Shown in pieces: positions 27,551-36,293 of a stretch of 64,000 nt of DNA (its first letter is position 1; each line of letters opens with the position of its first letter). The notes below the pieces were generated by a model. The model had not been told where the DNA came from, searched no databases, and saw nothing but the letters and a program-made list of their open reading frames with translations. Origin of the DNA: Martinezella lusitana. Its GTDB lineage: Bacteria > Pseudomonadota > Alphaproteobacteria > Rhizobiales > Rhizobiaceae. The DNA is taken from assembly GCF_016901135.1 (NCBI RefSeq), contig NZ_JAFEVL010000010.1, positions 248,001 through 312,000 on the forward strand, written 5' to 3'. A program made the position numbers and the translations under genes.

Positions 27551-28345
27551 TCATTTGACGAGCGTTGCCAGCACGTCTCTTAAACGCGCGGGTGAGCCAA
27601 TGGATGCACGTGCCAGCGTTTTTCCGTTGCCGTCGCCGATGCGCACGGATTGGCCGCCCAGGCGGTTGGCGGTGGCGAACATCGTCTCATCGGTAACGTC
27701 GTCGCCGATCGTGACCGGACGGCGCCCCTCAAACGGAGCTTCGGCAAGAAATGCCTCGACGGCGTGCCCTTTGCTGGCATGGGCCGGGCAGATCTCGACC
27801 ACCATCTTGCCGCGCTGCAGGCTCCAGTCGGGGCCGGCCTCCTCAAGGTGGCGTTGCATCGCCGCGGCAATCTCGGCCTCGCTCCCGGGCGCATGCCGAT
27901 AGTGAACCGCGACGGCGGCTCCCTTGTCCTCGACGATAGCGCCGGGCCAGGCATGGGCCTCGCGAGCAATGGTCTGCTTCATCTGCTGGAAGGCAGGCGG
28001 AATATGCGTCCGTCGCAGCCGTCCGGCCGCATCGCGCCGTTCTGCGCCATGCAGGCCGGCAACCGGAAAACGGAAAGGCGCAAATAGCGGATCGACGAAT
28101 TCGATCGAGCGTCCCGTTACCAATGCCAGCGCGCCGCCGAGCTGGCGGGAAAGCGCATGGAGCGTAGCGGGAAGATAGTTGGGCACGACGATCGCCTCGG
28201 GCCTCTCGGCGAGATCGAGCAGAGTTCCGTCGATGTCGAGGAACAGGGCCCAATCCCGAGGATACAGTGAGAGTGCGGTGAGTGCCGGCTCTTTCAGCGG
28301 CCTCGGTTCGGCTTCGCCCTGATCGGGCTGTTCCTGAGAAGACAT
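27551..28345 (-). CDS. otsB: Trehalose-6-phosphate phosphatase
   Basis: 264 aa, HAD superfamily. WALFLDIDGTLLDLAERPEA supplies the nucleophile and acid Asp of DxDGT, then LVTGRSIEF (motif II Thr) and VTIGDDVTDETMFATANRLG (motif IV acidic pair). It removes phosphate from trehalose-6-phosphate. The order otsB-otsA on one strand is an operon. The first 25 residues are polar and not conserved, so a somewhat later start is possible. Confidence 0.94.
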   Translation of the reverse strand: MSSQEQPDQGEAEPRPLKEPALTALSLYPRDWALFLDIDGTLLDLAERPEAIVVPNYLPATLHALSRQLGGALALVTGRSIEFVDPLFAPFRFPVAGLHGAERRDAAGRLRRTHIPPAFQQMKQTIAREAHAWPGAIVEDKGAAVAVHYRHAPGSEAEIAAAMQRHLEEAGPDWSLQRGKMVVEICPAHASKGHAVEAFLAEAPFEGRRPVTIGDDVTDETMFATANRLGGQSVRIGDGNGKTLARASIGSPARLRDVLATLVK

Positions 28346-28457
28346 GTAGGGTTAGCTAAGGCGCTGTTCCCATTCGGCAAGGAAAAAAACGAACTTGTTA
28401 TGGATCAAGGTCGGCAGCGATCTGCTGAAATCGTCAGAATACTGACGCCTGGGAATG

Positions 28458-28487
28458 CAAAAAGGGGCCGCGTTAGCGACCCCCCAT
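28458..28487 (-). terminator. Terminator of the tiny minus-strand ORF
   Basis: On the minus strand, GGGGTCGC-TAAC-GCGGCCCC (one mismatched pair) is followed by TTTTTGC. It lies 55-84 nt after the stop of the 24-codon ORF. No other minus-strand gene between here and 28948 could use it. Confidence 0.65.
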
Positions 28488-28541
28488 GAGCTTTGGCCCG
28501 TAACTGGCCTGAAGCGACAGGCGCTTCCGGAAGGCGTTGAT

Positions 28542-28616
28542 TCAGAGCGAGGGCTGCCTCGCAACGTTCACGACCATTTCCATGCCCGGTACGAAGACCG
28601 AAATCTCACTAGACAT
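28542..28616 (-). CDS. Possible 24-aa peptide with extended Shine-Dalgarno
   Basis: ATG at 28616 is preceded by AAAGGAAGGTGATCCA, which matches the full complement of the 16S rRNA 3' end (AAAGGAGGTGATC) apart from one inserted A. The peptide is MSSEISVFVPGMEMVVNVAR plus QPSL, then TGA. A terminator follows within 90 nt, so this looks like a free-standing short mRNA. I do not recognise the peptide. It could equally be a regulatory RNA whose strong SD matters more than the peptide. Confidence 0.45.
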   Translation of the reverse strand: MSSEISVFVPGMEMVVNVARQPSL

Positions 28617-28635
28617 TGGATCACCTTCCTTTCGT

Positions 28636-28659
28636 TACGTTTCAGATGAGTTAAACGTA
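28636..28659. promoter_or_regulatory. 7-bp inverted repeat upstream of the tiny ORF
   Basis: TACGTTT (28636-28642) and AAACGTA (28653-28659) are perfect complements with a 10-nt spacer. It lies immediately upstream of the extended Shine-Dalgarno on the minus strand. It could be an operator over the promoter or a 5' hairpin. Confidence 0.35.
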
Positions 28660-28948
28660 GCTTAAATTTCCATCATTGCAAGAGTTTCGGCGCAAGTGAA
28701 CTTCACACTTCTTGTCGCAGCGAAATGCTTTTCGCGGGATCCCCGCGACGAAAGCCTCGCCGGCATCGGCTCACGAAGAAAATGTTGCGATGCGAAATGT
28801 GATCGGACGACGCGTCAAATATCTGTCATCTTGACCGTTAGGGAATGGAAAATTAAGAGTTTGTTACCCATTCTGCATGAACAATCGTCCAAGATTTGCC
28901 ATTCTCCCGCGGGACAGAAAAAACACCGGAAATCGGAGTGAAAGACGC

Positions 28949-29764
28949 ATGTGTCGCTGGGCAGCCTATCGTGGAGACCCCCTCTATCTGGAGGAGCTGG
29001 TGTCTTCGCCCGCCCACTCCCTGATCGAACAATCCCATTGCGCCACGCGCGCCAAGACCGCGACCAACGGTGACGGCTTCGGCATCGCCTGGTATGGCGA
29101 CCGGCCGGAGCCGGGCCGCTATCGCGACATCCTGCCGGCCTGGTCCGATTGCAATCTCAAAAGCCTGGCGCGGCAAATCCGCTCGCCGCTCTTTTTGGCT
29201 CACGTCCGTGCCGCCACCGGCGGTGGCACCCGGCGCGACAACTGCCACCCCTTCGTTCTCGAGAACTGGACCTTCCAGCACAACGGGCAGATTTCCAACT
29301 TCGACCGCCTGCGCCGTCCGATGGAAGCCATGCTCGATGACAGGCTGTTCCACGCGCGCAGCGGCACCACCGATTCCGAGCTTCTGTTCCTGCTGTCGAT
29401 GCAATTCGGCCTGGTGGCCAATCCGGTCGCGGCGATAGCGGAGACTATCGGCTTTGTCGAAGGCCTGTCGATCCATCTGACCGGCTCGGCGCTCGTGCGT
29501 TTCACGTCTGCCTTCTCCGACGGCAAGTCGCTGCACGCGATACGCTATGCCACCGACCGCAAGGCGCCGACGCTCTATGCATCGCCTGTCGGCTCGGGAT
29601 ACTGCCTGGTATCGGAACCTCTGAACGACGATATCGACGCCTGGCGGGAAATTCCCGATGGCAGCGCCGTGCTGATTGACGATACGGGCGTTCATGTCAC
29701 GCCCTTCCAGCCGGAAGAGCGTGCCACCGACGAGACCCGGACGCCAGCCGCTATCCCTGCTTGA
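28949..29764 (+). CDS. Class II glutamine amidotransferase (YafJ/EgtC-like)
   Basis: 271 aa from ATG at 28949, chosen because the mature catalytic Cys must be residue 2: MCRWAAYRGDPLYLEELV. Other Ntn-hydrolase residues are the Arg of AHVRAATGGGTRRDNCHPF and Asn/Gly of TFQHNGQISNF. Family members release ammonia from glutamine or hydrolyse gamma-glutamyl amides (EgtC in ergothioneine synthesis is one). No egtB or egtD gene is adjacent, so no pathway is assigned. The 3' end overlaps the convergent coaBC by 14 bp. Confidence 0.87.
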   Translation: MCRWAAYRGDPLYLEELVSSPAHSLIEQSHCATRAKTATNGDGFGIAWYGDRPEPGRYRDILPAWSDCNLKSLARQIRSPLFLAHVRAATGGGTRRDNCHPFVLENWTFQHNGQISNFDRLRRPMEAMLDDRLFHARSGTTDSELLFLLSMQFGLVANPVAAIAETIGFVEGLSIHLTGSALVRFTSAFSDGKSLHAIRYATDRKAPTLYASPVGSGYCLVSEPLNDDIDAWREIPDGSAVLIDDTGVHVTPFQPEERATDETRTPAAIPA

Positions 29765-30962
29765 ACTGCTCGGCGATCAGCGCCGCCAGTCGCACCGCCA
29801 CGTCGTCCTTGTCGAGATCTGGCCATTGCTCGACACCGCCGTGACGGATGATCTTCACGCGGTTGTGCGTGCCGCCCATAATGCCGGTCGCGGGCGAGAC
29901 ATCGTTGGCGACGATGATATCGGCGCCCTTGCGCTCCAGCTTCGCCCTCGCATTGCTCTCCACATCCTGCGTCTCGGCAGCAAAGCCGATGACGAGTTTC
30001 GGTCGTTGCGTGTGATGGCCGACGGTCTTGAGGATATCGGGGTTTTCCGTGAGCGCCAGCGTCGGGAGGGATTCGCCCGGATGCTTCTTGATCTTCTGGT
30101 CCGAGGCGGAAGCCACCTTCCAGTCGGCAACGGCGGCGACCATGACGGCGATGTCGGCCGGCAGCGCCGCCAGCACGGCATCGCGCATGTCGTCGGCGCG
30201 CTCGACATGGATGACGCGCATGCCCGGTGGATCAGGAATGGTGACAGGCCCCGAGACGAGGGTGACATCGGCGCCGAGTGCTGCCAGCGCCGCGGCGATG
30301 GCATGGCCCTGCCGGCCCGACGAGCGGTTAGCGATGTAGCGCACCGGATCGATGGGTTCGTGCGTCGGGCCTGAGGTGATGATAGCCTTTTTGCCGGCAA
30401 GCGGCTTGGCGCCGTCATGCAGCCGCATCTCGACGGCGGCGACGATCTCAAGCGGTTCCGCCATCCGGCCCGCGCCTGTCTCGCCGCTTTCAGCCATCTC
30501 CCCCTTCATGGGGCCGACGAAAGCGATGCCGTCGCCACGCAGCATCTCGACATTGCGCTTCGTTGCGGCGTGGGCCCACATTTTCGGGTTCATGGCTGGC
30601 GCGGCAAGCACCGGCCGGTCCGTGGCCAGCAATATGGTGGAGGCGAGATCGTCCGCCAGCCCATTTGCCATCTTGGCGAGCAGATCGGCGGTCGCGGGCG
30701 CGATCAGCACGAGGTCGCAATCGCGCGCAAGCCTGATATGGCCGACATCCTGTTCGTCCTGTCGGGAAAACAGATCGGTGAAAACGTGATCGGCGGCGAG
30801 GGCACCGACGGCAAGCGGCGTGATGAACTGCTGGGCGCCCGCCGTCATGACGGGGCGTACGCTCGCGCCGCGCTCGCGCAGCCGGCGGATCAGGTCGAGG
30901 CTCTTATAGGCCGCGATGCCGCCGGAGATGATGAGAAGGATGCGCTTTCCTGCGAGAACCAT
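29751..30962 (-). CDS. coaBC: Bifunctional CoaBC (phosphopantothenoylcysteine decarboxylase/synthase)
   Basis: 403 aa from ATG at 30962. The N-terminal CoaC flavoprotein domain has KRILLIISGGIAAYKSLDLI, a catalytic His in FSRQDEQDVGHIRLARDCDL, and PAMNPKMWAHAATKRNVEML (PxMNxxMW). The C-terminal CoaB domain has IITSGPTHEPIDPVRYIANR and SSGRQGHAIAAALAALGADV. It converts phosphopantothenate to phosphopantetheine in CoA synthesis using CTP and cysteine. An upstream in-frame extension of 10 codons is unlikely. Confidence 0.95.
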   Translation of the reverse strand: MVLAGKRILLIISGGIAAYKSLDLIRRLRERGASVRPVMTAGAQQFITPLAVGALAADHVFTDLFSRQDEQDVGHIRLARDCDLVLIAPATADLLAKMANGLADDLASTILLATDRPVLAAPAMNPKMWAHAATKRNVEMLRGDGIAFVGPMKGEMAESGETGAGRMAEPLEIVAAVEMRLHDGAKPLAGKKAIITSGPTHEPIDPVRYIANRSSGRQGHAIAAALAALGADVTLVSGPVTIPDPPGMRVIHVERADDMRDAVLAALPADIAVMVAAVADWKVASASDQKIKKHPGESLPTLALTENPDILKTVGHHTQRPKLVIGFAAETQDVESNARAKLERKGADIIVANDVSPATGIMGGTHNRVKIIRHGGVEQWPDLDKDDVAVRLAALIAEQFKQG

Positions 30963-31199
30963 GGTTGAACCCGTCGCCTGTTCTTTTGGCAATTAGCCTA
31001 AGCCTTTGGCGGATAATAGGCAATCGCGGCGTTCCGGCATCATCGCCAATGCACCGGCGGTAGGCGGCAATGATGCTGAGATCGGGCAGCTCTGCCGAGG
31101 CCTCCAGGCAGATGGTTACCGGGCATCACAGCCTTGTCATTTGCGACGCTCTTCCGGCTCAACGAGACTGACCGGGTCTTTGATCGAAGGAGCAACGCT

Positions 31200-31655
31200 T
31201 TGAAACTGATGAAAGTCGCAATGATCGCCCTGCCAATCATGGCTGCCGCCGCGCCGGCTTTGGCGGAGCGGGCCTATTCGCCGCAAGAGCAGAAGAACAA
31301 GGAGATCGTTCTGGATTTCTACCAGAAGGCGCTGAACGACAAGGACTTCGACGCTGCCTCCAAATATCTCGGCAAATATGTCCAGCACAATCCGCTGGCT
31401 GCAGATGGTCCAGAAGGCCTGCGCGGCTTCCTCGAGTATCTGAAGAAGAACTACCCACAGTCGAAGAGCGAGATTAAGCGCGTCATGGTCGACGGCGACT
31501 TTGTGATCCTGCGTGTCCACAATATTCGCCAGCCGGGCGACAGGGGCAGCGCCATCGTCGATATTTTCCGCGTCGAGGACAACAAGATCGAGGAGCACTG
31601 GGACTCGGTGCAGCCGATCCCGGAAAAATCGATGAACAACAATACGATGTTCTGA
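31200..31655 (+). CDS. Secreted NTF2/SnoaL-like protein
   Basis: 151 aa from TTG at 31200. AAGGAG lies exactly 7 nt upstream of the TTG, while the next in-frame ATG (31209) would be 16 nt away. A signal peptide is clear: MKLMKVAMIALPIMAAAAPA then LAE. The mature domain has NKEIVLDFYQKALNDKDFDA, YVQHNPLAADGPEGLRGFLE and IVDIFRVEDNKIEEHWDSVQ, the SnoaL-like pattern with conserved His and Asp. It is likely a periplasmic protein of unknown activity. Confidence 0.83.
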   Translation: MKLMKVAMIALPIMAAAAPALAERAYSPQEQKNKEIVLDFYQKALNDKDFDAASKYLGKYVQHNPLAADGPEGLRGFLEYLKKNYPQSKSEIKRVMVDGDFVILRVHNIRQPGDRGSAIVDIFRVEDNKIEEHWDSVQPIPEKSMNNNTMF

Positions 31656-31814
31656 ACGGAAAGGCCGCAAGGGGACTAGGCCCACGGCCGGTCTTTATCC
31701 ATTCAGAGCACGCCAGCGACATGATCCCGCAACCAATTCATGCTTTGCGGGATCATATCGGCGTTCCGGGGATTGCTGATGCAGCCGACGATAATTGCGC
31801 CGTGAAAAGGGCGG

Positions 31815-32579
31815 TCAGGTACGTGTGATCGATAGGCCGCCGTCGACGAGCGAAGCCGTACCGCTGACGAAGCTTGCGTCATCGGAGGCGAGGTAGAGGA
31901 CCGAGCGGGCAATTTCTTCGGGACCGGCGACGCGCTTCAGCGCATGCAGATTGGTTATAAAAGCCTGCTTCTCGGATGTATCGTTCATCTCGCGATACAT
32001 ATCGGTATCGACCGCGCCTGGCAGTATGGCATTGACGCGCACATTCTGCGGACCAAATTCGGCGGCGAGTGTCTGCGTCAAGCCGATCAGGCCGGATTTG
32101 CTGGCGGCATAGGCGGCAACCCCCGGGAAGCTGACAGTATGGCCGACAAAGGTCGAAGTGAAGATCACAGAACCACCGCCGTGCTTGATCATTTCGCCGA
32201 TCTGGTGCTTGGCGGCCAGGAACGACGCGGTGAGGTTGATCGCCAGCGCTTCGGCAAAGCCCGCCTCTGAAACCTCGGTGCTGGGACCGGCCTCGCCGAG
32301 CGTGCCGGCATTGTTGAAGGCAATATCGAGCTTGCCGTAGCGCTCGACCGCAAGGGCGACCAGCGCCTTGTGGTAGTCTTCCGAGCGCACATCGCCGGCC
32401 AATGCGGCTGCATCACCGCCTGCGGCTTTGATGTCACCGACAAGGCTTTCCAATTCCGCGCTGCGGCGAGCGCCGACGATAACCTTGGCGCCTTCGGCGG
32501 CGAAGAGCTTTGCGGTGGCGCGGCCGATGCCGGAGCTGGCGCCGGTGACGATCGCGACTTTTCCATTCAAGCGGTTCAT
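31815..32579 (-). CDS. SDR family oxidoreductase
   Basis: 254 aa, a classical short-chain dehydrogenase. The cofactor loop is VAIVTGASSGIGRATAKLFA, followed by AFNNAGTLGEAGP. The catalytic Ser and Tyr-x-x-x-Lys are in VIFTSTFVGHT and GVAAYAASKSGLIGL. VNAILPGAVDTDMYREM and the C-terminal DASFVSGTASLVDGGLSITR are the family pattern. The substrate is unknown. It is divergent from a LysR gene with dyads in between, so it is probably the target of that regulator. Confidence 0.92.
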   Translation of the reverse strand: MNRLNGKVAIVTGASSGIGRATAKLFAAEGAKVIVGARRSAELESLVGDIKAAGGDAAALAGDVRSEDYHKALVALAVERYGKLDIAFNNAGTLGEAGPSTEVSEAGFAEALAINLTASFLAAKHQIGEMIKHGGGSVIFTSTFVGHTVSFPGVAAYAASKSGLIGLTQTLAAEFGPQNVRVNAILPGAVDTDMYREMNDTSEKQAFITNLHALKRVAGPEEIARSVLYLASDDASFVSGTASLVDGGLSITRT

Positions 32580-32641
32580 TGTTCCATCTCCTATGTGAGG
32601 ACGTGTCTTTCGGTCTGTCCGATACACGGAAGATGGCCTTT

Positions 32642-32696
32642 TCCGATCGTTCGGATTAGTCTTCAAATCATGGAACTCGAATTCGGAATCGCCGAA
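32642..32696. promoter_or_regulatory. Paired dyads between the SDR and LysR genes
   Basis: TCCGA-TCGT-TCGGA (32642-32655) and TTCGG-AATCG-CCGAA (32682-32696) are two palindromes about 27 bp apart. Their inner 9-mers ATCGTTCGG and CCGAACGAT also pair with each other across the interval. Two related sites upstream of a LysR gene are what LysR recognition and activation sites look like. Confidence 0.5.
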
Positions 32697-32698
32697 CG

Positions 32699-33604
32699 AT
32701 GTTGAAGATTGACGGTATCGTTGCCTTTGTAGCCGTTGCCGAAGCGGGGTCGATCAGCGAAGCGGCGCGCCGCCTGCGCCTGTCGAAATCCGTTGTGAGC
32801 GAGCGCTTGTCGGAAATGGAGAAGACGCTCGGGGCGACATTGCTTCATCGCACGACCCGCAAGCTGACCCTGACGGAGGATGGCCTCGCCTTTCTGGAGC
32901 GGGCGACGCGCATCGCCAATGAGGTGCGCGAGGCTGCTGCCGATCTGGCGGAACGGCGCGGGACATTGACGGGCGCGCTGCGCATCGCAGCGCCCGTTAC
33001 CTTCTGCCGCATGCATCTCGGCCCGGCTCTCTATCCATTTCTTGTTGAGCATCCCGGGATCGAGCTGACATTGGACCTTGATGACCGCCGGGTTGATGCC
33101 GCGTCGGAAGGCTATGATGCGATCATACGCCATGGCTTGATTGCCGATTCGCGCCTCGTCGCATGGAAGCTCGCCCGCAGCCGCCGTCTTCTCGTTGCAG
33201 CACCGGACTATCTCAGCCGCTACGGCAGGCCTGCCTCATTGGCCGATCTCGAAAACCATCGCGGCATCTTCTACACCAATCGTGGCGTCGCCGATTGGCG
33301 TTTCCAGGGGCCGGATGGCGCCGTCATCATCAGGGGAAAGCTGGCATTCGGCGTCAACAATGGCGACGTCATGCATGATGCGGCAATTGCCGGGCTGGGG
33401 ATCGCACTGCTGCCGACCTTCATCGCGGGTCCGGCGATAAAAGAGGGGCGGCTTGTCGAAATCGATGTGGGCTATCGGCCGGAGGCGGAATTCATCTTCA
33501 TGGCGCATCCCGAAGGGCGCAATCCCTCGGAAAAACTGCGCGCCATGGCCGATCACTTGAGGAAGGCGTTCGGCGATCCGCCCTATTGGGACCGGGAAGG
33601 CTAA
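32699..33604 (+). CDS. LysR family transcriptional regulator
   Basis: 301 aa. The HTH is LKIDGIVAFVAVAEAGSISE then AARRLRLSKSVVSERLSEME; the effector domain follows from about residue 90 (LTGALRIAAPVTFCRMHLGP). The sequence type belongs to the large group with short C-terminal tails. It probably controls the divergent SDR gene. It ends one base before the 3' end of the next, convergent LysR gene. Confidence 0.9.
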   Translation: MLKIDGIVAFVAVAEAGSISEAARRLRLSKSVVSERLSEMEKTLGATLLHRTTRKLTLTEDGLAFLERATRIANEVREAAADLAERRGTLTGALRIAAPVTFCRMHLGPALYPFLVEHPGIELTLDLDDRRVDAASEGYDAIIRHGLIADSRLVAWKLARSRRLLVAAPDYLSRYGRPASLADLENHRGIFYTNRGVADWRFQGPDGAVIIRGKLAFGVNNGDVMHDAAIAGLGIALLPTFIAGPAIKEGRLVEIDVGYRPEAEFIFMAHPEGRNPSEKLRAMADHLRKAFGDPPYWDREG

Positions 33605-34480
33605 TCAGGCAATCAGGCTCATGAGATTGGCGACGACGGGCGAACGCTGCGCCTTGAGGCTGGCAAGGCCGAGACGCGCGGCGAGCGGCGGCCCATCGAT
33701 CGGGCGATAAGCGACGCCGTCGAGCTTGATCTGCGCGATCGAGGCGGGAACGATGGAAACGCCGAGATTGGCGGCGACAAGATTGACGACGGACGGGATC
33801 TGCGGCGCCTCCTGTGTCACGACAAGCTCGAAGCCGGCCTCGCGGCAGGCCGCGACGATATCGTCATAGAGGCTGAGGCCCACCATGCGCGGGAACAGGA
33901 TGAAGGGCTCGCCGGCAAGCGCTGCGACCGGCAGGCGATCTCTAGCGGCAAGGGGATGATGGGCCGGCAGCGCAATCAGCATCGGCTCGTCGGCAAAACG
34001 CTTCAACCGCACGTCGCGTGGATCTTCCAGGCCAGGCCGGATGAAGGCGGCATCGATCTCGCCGCGTATCAGCCGCTCCATCAGCGCATTGGTATTCATC
34101 TCGGTGAGCGACAGTCGTACCTCGGGCCAGTGATCGCGAAACTCGCGGATGGTCGCCGTGACGATGGTGTTGAAGGCTGAGGAGGCGGTGAAGCCGAGCG
34201 ACAGGCGGCCGATCTCGCCGCGATTGGCGCGCTGGGCTGCGAGCTTTGCCTTTTCCGCCGCATCGACAGCCATTTTCGCTTCGGCCAGAAAGGCTTCGCC
34301 GGCCGCCGTCAGCTCGGCGCCGTGTGGTACGCGGTGAAACAGTTGCGCGCCCACCTCGTTTTCCAGATCCTTGATCTGCTGGCTGAGCGGCGGCTGGCCG
34401 ATGCCAAGCTTGGCGGCGGCGCGGGTGAAGTTCCCTTCGTCCGCGAGCGCCAGAAAATAGCGGATATGACGTAGCTCCAT
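33605..34480 (-). CDS. LysR family transcriptional regulator (YnfL-like)
   Basis: 291 aa. ATG at 34480 has GGAGATAGCG before it; a TTG four codons upstream is ignored. MELRHIRYFLALADEGNFTR then AAAKLGIGQPPLSQQIKDLE is the N-terminal HTH of the subgroup that acts next to MFS exporters. The effector domain includes LSLGFTASSAFNTIVTATIR. It is divergent from an MFS transporter, as ynfL is from ynfM in E. coli, so it probably regulates that gene. Confidence 0.9.
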   Translation of the reverse strand: MELRHIRYFLALADEGNFTRAAAKLGIGQPPLSQQIKDLENEVGAQLFHRVPHGAELTAAGEAFLAEAKMAVDAAEKAKLAAQRANRGEIGRLSLGFTASSAFNTIVTATIREFRDHWPEVRLSLTEMNTNALMERLIRGEIDAAFIRPGLEDPRDVRLKRFADEPMLIALPAHHPLAARDRLPVAALAGEPFILFPRMVGLSLYDDIVAACREAGFELVVTQEAPQIPSVVNLVAANLGVSIVPASIAQIKLDGVAYRPIDGPPLAARLGLASLKAQRSPVVANLMSLIA

Positions 34481-34512
34481 CGCTATCTCCAAAACCTATT
34501 GAAATCGCCTGT

Positions 34513-34525
34513 TCCATATATTGGA
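34513..34525. promoter_or_regulatory. Candidate LysR operator upstream of the MFS gene
   Basis: TCCA-TATAT-TGGA is a perfect dyad with the T-N11-A form of LysR sites. It lies 33 bp upstream of the LysR start and 53 bp upstream of the MFS start. Confidence 0.45.
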
Positions 34526-34577
34526 CTAATGAAGCGGTATTGACTAGATTCCTAGGCAACAAAGGTTGGATGCCCCC

Positions 34578-35861
34578 ATGTTCCGCGCCGCTGAAAAGCA
34601 AGAAATCACCGCTTCCGAAGTTCCCTCCCGTCCGGAATTGACGCTCGTCAGGAGCGAGCCGGCGGTTGAGCCCCGTCAATACCTCACGCGCGGTACGCCC
34701 GCATTCCGGCGCGCGACGATCGCGCTGTTCCTCTCCGGTTTCGCCACCTTCTCGCTGCTCTATTGCGTGCAGCCGCTGATGCCGATCTTCTCCGAGGATT
34801 TCGGCGTTACGCCCGCGGCGAGCTCGCTGTCACTGTCGCTTTCGACCGGCTTCCTCGCCTTTGCGATCTTCGGCGCGGCGGCCGTTTCCGAAAGCCTCGG
34901 CCGGCGCAGCCTGATGTTCATATCGCTGCTGGGTGCTGCCCTTTGCACGCTCGTCTGCTCCGTCTCACCGAACTGGCATGTCCTGCTGGTCTTCCGCGCC
35001 CTCGAAGGTTTCCTTCTGGGCGGCGTGCCGGCAGTTGCCATGACCTATCTGGCGGAGGAAATCGAGCCGCGCGGCCTCGGCGGCGCCATGGGCCTCTATA
35101 TCGCCGGCAACGCCTTTGGCGGCATGGCCGGTCGTGTGGTGACGGGGACGATCGCCGAATTCTTCAGCTGGCGGCCAGCGCTAGCCGCTGTCGGCATCCT
35201 CGGGCTGATCGCCGCCACCGGCTTTCTCTATCTGCTGCCGCCGTCGCGCAATTTCACGCCGCGCAAGGGCTTCGATGTCGCCTTCCATGCGAAGGCCTGG
35301 GGTGGTCACTTCGGCAATCCGGCGCTGCCTCTGCTCTTTGCCATCGGTTTCCTGGTCATGGGTTCTTTCGTCACGGTCTATAATTATGCCGGCTTCCGCC
35401 TCGTCGCCGCCCCCTATAACCTCAGCCAGACCGAACTTGGCCTGATCTTCACCGCCTATCTCTTCGGCATCGTCGCCTCCTGGGCAGCGGGCCTGCTTGG
35501 CGATCGCATCGGTCACTTCGTCGTGCTGCCGGCCGGCGTGCTGATTGCGGCGCTCGGCGCGGCCGTCACCCTCGCCACGTCGCTGCCGCTGATCATCCTC
35601 GGCATCGTTCTGGTGACGATCGGCTTCTTTATGACCCATTCCGTCGCCAGTGCCCTGGTGGGACGGCTTGCGCGCGGCGCCAAGGGTCATGCCTCCTCGC
35701 TCTATCTGCTCGCCTATTATCTGGGCTCCAGCATCGCCGGCTCGCTCGGCGGTTATTTCTGGCTTGACGACGGCTGGAATGCCGTGGTTGCCTTCATCCT
35801 CATCATGCTGGCCATCTGCCTTGTCAGCGCCTTTGCGGTCGCAAGGCTGGCTCGCCGCTAA
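34578..35861 (+). CDS. MFS transporter (YnfM-like)
   Basis: 427 aa with twelve predicted membrane segments after a polar N-terminus of about 45 residues. The first segment ALFLSGFATFSLLYCVQPLM then PIFSEDFGVTPAASSLSLSL is the YnfM/arabinose-efflux-like signature. The MFS motif A-like loop is ESLGRRSLMF. ATG at 34578 is preferred; a TTG 12 bp upstream is in frame. A VOC gene follows by 15 bp. The substrate is unknown; homologues are described as efflux transporters. Confidence 0.88.
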   Translation: MFRAAEKQEITASEVPSRPELTLVRSEPAVEPRQYLTRGTPAFRRATIALFLSGFATFSLLYCVQPLMPIFSEDFGVTPAASSLSLSLSTGFLAFAIFGAAAVSESLGRRSLMFISLLGAALCTLVCSVSPNWHVLLVFRALEGFLLGGVPAVAMTYLAEEIEPRGLGGAMGLYIAGNAFGGMAGRVVTGTIAEFFSWRPALAAVGILGLIAATGFLYLLPPSRNFTPRKGFDVAFHAKAWGGHFGNPALPLLFAIGFLVMGSFVTVYNYAGFRLVAAPYNLSQTELGLIFTAYLFGIVASWAAGLLGDRIGHFVVLPAGVLIAALGAAVTLATSLPLIILGIVLVTIGFFMTHSVASALVGRLARGAKGHASSLYLLAYYLGSSIAGSLGGYFWLDDGWNAVVAFILIMLAICLVSAFAVARLARR

Positions 35862-36263
<402 letters not shown>

Positions 36264-36293
36264 GATTACCCGCGTTCGGCGGAGGAAAGGCTC

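Larger units (their letters stand above)
28346..28948. other. Intergenic region holding a small independent transcription unit
   Basis: 603 bp between otsB and the class II amidotransferase gene, lower in GC than its flanks. It holds a tiny minus-strand ORF with an extended Shine-Dalgarno (28542-28616), its terminator (28458-28487) and an upstream dyad (28636-28659). From 28700 to 28948 I see only AT-rich spacer, presumably the amidotransferase promoter. Confidence 0.6.

Noticed and set aside
28610..28632. Fragment of 16S rRNA 3' end (TTGGATCACC-TTCCTTTC)
   Set aside because: Only the anti-Shine-Dalgarno stretch matches. It is better explained as the complement of an extended ribosome site on the minus strand.
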